Source: Globomyces pollinis-pini
Lineage: Eukaryota; Chytridiomycota; Chytridiomycetes; Rhizophydiales; Globomycetaceae
DNA: 25,030 nucleotides
Direction of reading: 5' to 3'
Assembly: GCA_025399215.1 (NCBI GenBank)
Contig: MU621334.1
Location: 1 to 25,030 of the forward strand
This document shows, in pieces, positions 18,439 to 25,030 of this stretch. A program made the position numbers and the translations under genes. The stretch's first letter is position 1. Each line of letters begins with the position of its first letter. The notes under the pieces were generated by a model that worked only from the letters and a program-made list of their open reading frames with translations, did not search any database and was not told where the DNA came from.

Positions 18439-21400
18439 TCATTTTAAACTATGTGAGATTCGAAGCTCTTTTTCTTCCATTAATTCCAGCAAAGAATCTA
18501 ATTCTAACTCAGTGAATACATCTCGTAATCGATTAAACGCCATCATATACAAATCTACAATTAACCAAACACTTTTTTTTTACTTTTACACCACGGTAAA
18601 TTACTGATCGCTTGATAGAATAATAGTTTTGCTTTCTCTTGTTCTTTCGCTTGTATTTCAAATTCAATTGCCAAACACCAAAGTGATATGGAAAATTTCC
18701 TTTAATTAGTTCACTAAAGTCATTACCCATGAGTGTTAAGTGCATCAGTAAGTAGAGATCTAATAACAGATGCATTTGGAGAAGATCTCTGATGTAATTC
18801 CGTCCAGATGGCAAAGGTCGATAACGATTGTGAAGGATGACTGACATTCAAAGACATTAAAATGATTACCTTGCTAAATGTCGGTTTACAAATCCACGAA
18901 CACGATTGTCCAATTTGGTTCGACCTTCATTCCATCCAAACATAGTCAAAAAGAGGGTATTATATCTAATATCAATATTGTAAATTGTTTTACGGGAAAG
19001 AGTCCAAAGCCTTTTCGAGAACATTTCGTAACACACTTGGTTTGAATGATGTTGCAATTTCTAATGATTCACAGACTAAATTAACCAAATTTTGATGGAG
19101 TAACTCTTCAAGTAAAGTACCTGCGTTAACTCTGGAAATTATTTCATTATAGAAAGTTATTGCAGAATCTAATCCATGTGTTAGCAGTTCTAATAATGCT
19201 CCATTGTAAATGATACAGAGTCCTGTTTCCATTGATTTATCAAAATCATTTGGATTTGAATCCATTGTAGTCAAACATATATCAATGTGAGAAGTATAAA
19301 ACTAGTGGTTAACTATCAGAAGAATTTACTTTTTTAGCCTTCAACAGTTGAATTGGACTAACTGGTTCCATGTCAATAGATGAAAGTTCAGTATATGCAA
19401 CAAGAATTTGAATACTTTTTTCATTATTTCCAGCTTTCCATTCCAAAATGGCCAAATGTTTATAAATTATATCAACATCTTTTTGGTATTCTTTTGGAAA
19501 TGATTTAAACATTGCAAGTGTAGTTTGATAAATTTTGCGAGACTAAAAGAGTGTTAACTTATTGCATTACCTTTTCCACTCCTTTAATATTCAAAACAAT
19601 TTGCGCATACATATTCCATAGTGGTAAACACATTGGTAATGTCTTTAATAACGATTTGGCCATTTTTTCAGCTCTAACATAAAGTAAATAATATGTTATA
19701 CTTACAGTCCTGGTGATAATTTATAATTTATCCACAATAAATATAGACAATATGTGGTTAATTGAAATTTGTCGAAAGACTGCTTTAATATTTCACTATT
19801 CGATTAGACATGGAATTAAAAATTACAGTACAACTTCAATTTGGTTGCAATGAGTCAGTCTCATCACTTTAATGTCGTCAGAAGTAAAAGAGGATGGCCA
19901 TGTTCTTTCATTTCCATAAAGTAAATCAACTTGTTGTGGATTGAACCTAAATGGAAAAGAGACCGATAGTTCAGTTGGCATTAAGAATGATGTCAAGATA
20001 TGCTCATTTAATAATTCGCCATGGATAAAAGCGTCCTGTGTGAAGTCAGATGAAGAAGAAATGGTTTGCAGTGTTGAAACTCCACATATAGATAAAAAGT
20101 GTGAAATCAATTCTTGCATTTGCTGCTTGCAGGTCAATTCGAAGAGAAAGAATCGAATATCATCAAACAGAACCGCTTGAAAAGGATCATCAATATTTTC
20201 TAGAGTGTTAAAGACACATATATACCATCAACCGAGCCCCTTACAGGTAACCATTGCGAAAATCCAATGTGAGTTTCACAAACATACCATCTCTTGTAAT
20301 CATCTATCGAAATGAATTCACTTATTATACCTTCAATGTCATCAAATTCAGATACATCTATGTTTGGTATAGTAGATACAACACCAGTATCCATGATAGA
20401 TAAAGAATTCGCCCAACCTTTTGCATCCTATAATTAAACTCGATTGAGCCCATACTTTATCACCAAATCGAGGACACTCACTATCCCAAAATACTTCAAA
20501 CAATTCTAGTTTGTCATAAAAACTTCTCTTGGAGTAATCTGGTGGACAGAACAAGTTAAATTCGATAAGGGCTTGAAAGCATGCAATCGCCTTTTCAATA
20601 AATCCTGATTGCTTCAACATTTCACAGAGTCTTGTGAATATGTAAATCAGATTCGAGTCTCGTTCAGGTCCTATTATGATTAAAAATTAATGAATACCTT
20701 TATCAGCTTTTGATAAGGTGTCCAAACATTCATCAAATAATTCCAACATGGAAGATAATTGAAAAGAGATGGGATTTGACGTTCTATAATCCAAATATTT
20801 TTTCCAGAGTAAGAATGAGTCCGGATATTGCATTAGAACTGTATCCCATTTTTTTAAAAGTGCTTTGGAACTATAGAGAAAAAAATTAAATAATGAGTCT
20901 TACTCCAAACTTTCCTCCAGCAAGGTCATGTACAATTCTAGCAATTTTTCAGAGTCTGGTAGACTGTCGAGCGCCTTTTCCACAATTGCCAGCTTTTTCT
21001 CATACACTCTTTTTTGGATACTGCTTCTGGTTTCTTTTGTTGCAGTGGCCAGCAATGTATCTTGTAAATCCAAAAATTTAATCCAATTAGCGACGTTCTC
21101 CGGATCTTCATGGATTAACTTATCACACTCGGAACACTTTTTTTGGAATTCCAAGTCATGATAGAAATCTTGGGTTTCATTTGAAATTAGCTCGGTATCT
21201 GGAATTGGGATAAAATTGATGTTTAAAGGATCTCTAACATTGTTTTCAGAATTCCGAGAAAATAGTCGAATTAATTTTGTATCTGGTAGAGTTTTGAATT
21301 CCCTATATCTGATTCGTGATTTAACAGAAGTTGAATCGTTGACTTGTTTGATGATGAGTTGATGACGTGACATTCCCGATATCTTCCAACCATCATCAAT

Positions 21401-21802
21401 CAAATCATGTTTACGTTTATAAACAGGTATGGTAGAATCTCTAATGGCATGGTAAATTGAATTTTTAGTATCACCAATCCGATCAATAAAATAGTCTAAA
21501 AGTTCTCCATCTTCCATTTCAACATCAATTCTTTCTCTCTTTGACTTTTTAGATTTCTTTTTGGATTCTTTCTTTGAAACCTTTGCTTTAATTGTTTTTT
21601 GATCATTTAAAACTTGTTTAGGGAAACTGGAAAATACTGGGAATGAAGTTTTTGATGCAATCTCCGTTGGGAAACTAGAAAACGATGGGAATTGCTTTGC
21701 ATCTGTCAATTGAGTTTCTCTCGGTGCTAAATTCTGATCATCCATAGATTCCTTGTTGAATTTTTCAGGAGTTAAAAAATTTCTACCATTTGAATTCATC
21801 AT
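18439..21802 (-). CDS. NRDE2: NRDE-2 family protein (nuclear RNA silencing/exosome-associated)
   Basis: Thirteen exons (minus strand: 21802..20904, 20870..20698, 20670..20456, 20427..20226, 20199..19827, 19795..19706, 19673..19571, 19542..19330, 19301..18994, 18965..18870, 18840..18727, 18699..18584, 18554..18439) sum to 3018 nt (1005 aa). Introns from the 5' end are 33, 27, 28, 26, 31, 32, 28, 28, 28, 29, 27 and 29 nt. NRDE-2 acts in nuclear RNAi in worms and binds the Mtr4 helicase in mammals and fission yeast; HAT/TPR-like helices mediate contacts. The N-terminus has a Lys-rich KKESKKKSKKSKRER stretch. Hallmarks follow: ENVANWIKFLDLQDTL, QKRVYEKKLAIVEKAL, KAIACFQALIEFNLF, LELFEVFWDSECPRFGDK, FQAVLFDDIRFFLFEL, and C-terminal YQAISNLPWC, LYMMAFNRLRDVFTELELD and LMEEKELRI. 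The start is the first of two ATGs (21802). Confidence 0.9.
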
Positions 21803-21826
21803 AGAAGCTCGAATTGAAGGGAGCAA

Positions 21827-23928
21827 ATGAAGGTATACAAAAGGAATGTGAGAATTGCAAATATTGGGATACGATTCTTTTACTTACGATTTCAATCTAC
21901 ATTCGCCCAATATCGTTTGGATGAATTCTTGAAATTAAAAACAAAATCCACAGGTAAATGATCTTTATGTTGACTATTAGGTTCACGATTATTCATGTTT
22001 AATTGGTAGTCCCTTCATTGACTGGGAATAGAGTTCATTCAGAAGAGAGTTTTTGGCATTCAGCTGCCCACATTCTAGGATGGGCCATGGAATCAAAATA
22101 TGGATCAAATTGTTTTCTAACGGATGGTCCGGCCAATTCAGATGGATTTTTCTATGATGCTCTTCTAATTAAAAATTTATCACCAGATTTCATTAAAAGT
22201 CGTTCATATCAACATATCAATGAATTGATTCATCCAAATCGAATTCAATCTGACATTTCAAAGCTTTTGCATGAAGAATATGGACCAGTTCAATATGTTA
22301 CCGACTCGGATTTAAAGCAACTCACAAAGATGTGTATGAAATTAGCATCACAAAACAAACCGTTTGAATATGCCACTGTTAGCAAAGAAGAATCACAAAA
22401 AATATTTATTCACTCACCTTTTAAGTTATCTATTATTGATAAGATCCCAAAAGATGATCCGATTACCTTGTTTCGTTGTGGGGATTTTGTTGATCTATGT
22501 AGAGGACCACATATTTCAAATACCGAAATGCTGAAAGTATTTTCATTAACTAAAACGGGAGCTACGCAATGGGAACCTGGATTACAAAATTTGTCAAGAG
22601 TATATGGTGTAGCATTCAACAGTACTGAGAAACTAAAGGAGTATAAAGTGTTGCAAGCACAAGCCGAATCTAGAAACCATAGAACTATTGGAAGAAAACA
22701 GGACCTTTTCACATTTCATCCTTACTCACCTGGATCACCATTCTTTTTACCACATGGTATTAGAATAATTCAAAAACTAAAAGAGTTTTTACGAAACGAA
22801 TATAAAGAATTTGGGTTTCAAGAAGTGGTCACACCTCTGATTTTCAGTAAGGAGCTTTGGGAAAAATCTGGTCATTGGCAAAATTACAAAGAAGATATGT
22901 TCACGTTAGCTAGTTCTTGTGATCACCACAATCACGAAGACTCAAATGACGGAGATACGATGTACAGTTTGAAACCCATGAATTGTCCAGGACATTGCCT
23001 TCTTTTTAATGAAACTGTAAACTCTTATAGAGATTTGCCTTTGCGTTTTGCGGAATTTAGTCCATTACATCGGTATTTTACAAGCCATTTAACATTTAGA
23101 AATGAAGCATCTGGTGCATTAACAGGGTTGACTAGAGTTAGAATGTTTCATCAGGATGATGGTCATATATTTTGCACCAAAGAACAAATATTTAGTGAGA
23201 TACAGTCAAGTTTAAAGTTTATCGACAAAGTCTATAAAATTTTTGGCTTTCCCTCGTATGAACTTACATTGTCTACCCGTCCAACTACCAATTATATTGG
23301 TACGATAGAGGAATGGGACCATGCAGAAGAATCCCTGAAAGGAGCCCTTGAATCAACAAAGAATCCATGGTCTGTAAAGCAGGGAGATGGGGCATTTTAT
23401 GGTCCAAAAATTGATGTGATGGTTCGTGATTCAATGAATCGTTCTCACCAAACCGCAACTATCCAACTTGATTTCCAGCTACCTCAAAGATTTGCTCTGC
23501 AATATCAAGATAAGAATGGATCTTATTCTACGCCAGTGATAGTTCATCGAGCAGTTTTAGGATCAATAGAACGAATGTTTGCAATTCTAATTGAACATTA
23601 TGGAGGAAAATGGCCATTTTGGGTATCCCCTAGACAATGTATCGTTGTTACTACTCGCCTTGATTGTAATATGTACGGTGAACAAGTGCAAATGCAATTA
23701 TCAAATAATGGAAAATATTTTGCAGATGGGGACTTTTCAGACAAGTCATTGGCTAAAAAGGTGAGAGAAGCACAACAAAAGGCGTACAATTTTATCATTG
23801 TGGTCGGTGACAAAGAGGCAGAATCTGGTGAAATAACTGTCCGTACTCGTGATGGAAAACAACTAAGTATTCCTACAGTTGAGCAGTTACTTGAACATTT
23901 TGAAGTCATAACAAATCAATATCAGTAG
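21827..23928 (+). CDS. Threonyl-tRNA synthetase, probably mitochondrial
   Basis: Exons 21827..21953 and 22010..23928 sum to 2046 nt (681 aa). A basic, acid-poor N-terminus (MKVYKRNVRIANIGIRFFYL) suggests mitochondrial import. The editing/N2 domain is present (FWHSAAHILGWAME, GFFYDALL, FVDLCRGPHI), then the class II core: motif 1 region (YKEFGFQEVVTPLI), KPMNCPGHC, motif 2 (FRNEASGALTGLTRVRMFHQ then DDGHIFC) and motif 3 (HRAVLGSIERMFAILIEHYG), then the anticodon domain. The TGS domain that normally precedes N2 is absent: only about 50 residues lie before it. An in-frame TGA upstream fixes the ATG at 21827. The 56-nt intron splits into 27+29-nt GT...AG units. The gene is divergent from NRDE2 with 24 bp between start codons. 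Confidence 0.9.
21954..22009 (+). other. ThrRS intron: two abutting GT...AG units (27+29 nt)
   Basis: 21954-21980 runs from GTAAATG to CTATTAG; 21981-22009 runs from GTTCACG to TTGGTAG with no base between. Only removal of both gives an open frame (ACAG joined to TCCCTTC, coding STVPSL). The second unit's donor (GTTCAC) is weak, so a single 56-nt intron is possible. Confidence 0.5.
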
Positions 23929-24592
23929 TTAAATTTTATCAATATATTGAATTATCATAATACATCTATCCTCAATATGTGAAGTTGAAAAATGCCAGTG
24001 ATGATTGCTACGACAGATTTTATTGATTGCGGAATAACAGAATTTTAATATAATAATTATTACATGTCCGTTGACGCATTGAATTTGGCGCTGTTTTTGG
24101 TACACAACTGGGTGACACATGGCAACACCTCCCCTAAAGAAATACATTCAACTACAATCATTAGTCTTTTAGCATTTAACCCATTTGAAAAAAACATTTT
24201 CGGTCAAGTATACTCCGAGGTCATGAAGTTGTCTGTCTTGGTCTTTTGTTAAAGTCTTTGTTACAGCCTACACAAAAAATGTATCCACACGTGATGTTGT
24301 TGAGCCTACCGACACGGTGTAGCCACTTGAGGGAACTCTATCAGTTATATTGATGAGAAACCAAGTAAAAAGCAATTTTCTACCTAGAGGTTGCGACAGC
24401 CCATATGCTTTCTTATGCCTTTGCATTTATAATTCAGAGTTTTCTAGTATGGAGTAGGATGTGTAGTCATTGCTTGTGTAACCAAGTAAAAGCAATGAAA
24501 AAGCAACGGTCAATGGTATACACAATTCAAATTCAGATCTTGTATAAAAGCAAAGCATTATACACTGTGTAAACTCAACTCAAAGCTACCAA
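23929..24592. other. Intergenic before the HMG-box gene
   Basis: About 660 bp. A 62-codon plus frame near 24064-24252 has no recognisable features and I do not call it. The word accaagtaaaa(a)gcaa occurs twice, at about 24361 and 24481. The right end carries a TATA box 43 bp before the HMG-box ATG. Confidence 0.55.
24543..24550 (+). promoter_or_regulatory. TATA box of the HMG-box gene
   Basis: TATAAAAG, 43 bp upstream of the ATG at 24593, a good consensus TATA element. None of the housekeeping starts in this window shows an equally good one, which fits a regulated rather than constitutive promoter. Confidence 0.5.
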
Positions 24593-25030
24593 ATGGCATT
24601 ACCTGACGAAAAGCTGGTCCATTCCACCAAAGAAAAATTGATCCGAAAACCAATGAATAGTTTCTTTCTGTACAAACAACATGTCCGACCTATGATTGTG
24701 GAGAAACATGGTAGAATACCTAATTACAAAATATCAACCATTGTATCAGAAATGTGGAAGAATGAATTACCACAACGAAAACGATACTTTATTAATCGGG
24801 CTAAATTGTTGTATGAAGAACATAAAAAGTTATATCCAGACTTCAAATGGCCCTCCAAGTACAATCGTCCTTCAAAGGTGTCTACCGAGAAACGAAGAGG
24901 TTCAGATTCTGATTGTCAAAGTGACTATTCAAGTCAATCAACTCCATCATGTAATGATACTTTATCTGATCTATCCAATATCAAATTAAGCCCTATACCA
25001 CAATGCTCATCCATTGACAGTCAACATGAT
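24593..25030 (+). CDS. MATA-type HMG-box transcription factor (partial, runs off the window)
   Basis: The frame is open from the ATG at 24593 to the end of the window (146 codons, no stop). Residues about 17-95 form an HMG box of the fungal mating-type class: IRKPMNSFFLYKQHVRPMI, then ISTIVSEMWKNE and YFINRAKLLYEEHKKLYPDF, ending in a basic patch with PSKYNRPSK. These boxes bind and bend DNA; fungal relatives include MAT1-2-1, SexM/SexP and Rfg1/Ste11-like regulators. The following tail is Ser/Asp-rich and probably disordered. There is no mini-intron in the visible 438 nt. Whether it is a sex-determining gene cannot be decided from one allele; the visible neighbour (ThrRS) is not one I know as a sex-locus flank. 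Confidence 0.85.
   Translation, partial: MALPDEKLVHSTKEKLIRKPMNSFFLYKQHVRPMIVEKHGRIPNYKISTIVSEMWKNELPQRKRYFINRAKLLYEEHKKLYPDFKWPSKYNRPSKVSTEKRRGSDSDCQSDYSSQSTPSCNDTLSDLSNIKLSPIPQCSSIDSQHD

Noticed and set aside
24064..24252. 62-codon plus-strand frame
   Set aside because: Short, no recognisable motif, no supporting introns or signals; consistent with chance in AT-rich DNA.
1..25030. tRNA, rRNA, CRISPR arrays, bacterial operons, viral genes
   Set aside because: No cloverleaf with A/B boxes, no rRNA core motifs, no regularly spaced repeats and no viral hallmark seen on either strand; the architecture is eukaryotic throughout.

Overview
The window is nuclear DNA from a compact, AT-rich eukaryote, most likely a fungus and probably an early-diverging lineage. 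The evidence is a homoaconitase (LYS4, alpha-aminoadipate lysine pathway), a fungal-type small complex I subunit, degenerate fungal NRPS modules, an NRDE-2 protein and a MATA-type HMG-box protein. Most genes are broken by canonical GT-AG introns of only 22-34 nt. I rebuilt the gene models by eye by joining exons in frame; in every multi-exon model the summed exon length is a multiple of three. I cannot name the species.

Layout. 1-1110: end of an unidentified ORF and scrambled NRPS remnants (minus strand). 1142-2161: a 2-oxoglutarate/Fe(II) oxygenase-like gene (plus). 2295-3282: more NRPS debris (minus). 3433-4180: small membrane protein (minus), abutting and overlapping the 3' end of glycine dehydrogenase (4173-7250, minus). 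7853-9672: F-box/LRR protein (minus), divergent from a hypothetical membrane protein (9694-10617, plus) whose longest intron is an inverted repeat. 10870-13281: LYS4 (plus), convergent with a BTB protein (13376-14335, minus). 14628-15117: HIT hydrolase (minus). 15554-17117: type II membrane GT31-like glycosyltransferase with a PAN domain (plus), then a small ORF and a 0.7 kb gap with a hairpin cluster. 18173-18395: complex I 9.5 kDa-like subunit (plus). 18439-21802: NRDE2 with 12 mini-introns (minus), divergent by 24 bp from a mitochondrial-type threonyl-tRNA synthetase (21827-23928, plus). 24593-25030: HMG-box gene running off the window.

Most genes are housekeeping, several mitochondrial (GLDC, LYS4, complex I subunit, ThrRS), and do not form one pathway. 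The most unusual signal is intron architecture. Unit introns are about 25-30 nt. Several longer introns look like head-to-tail concatemers of unit-length GT...AG segments with nothing between them: LYS4 intron 1 = 29+34+29, BTB = 37+38, ThrRS = 27+29, possibly the oxygenase = 39+42, and LYS4 intron 4 ends in a 25-nt unit. The two long introns that are not concatemers (49 and 104 nt) are foldbacks whose inverted repeats would bring the splice sites together. This suggests a spliceosome restricted to short spans, with recursive splicing or folding to handle longer ones. That is an inference that needs RNA evidence.
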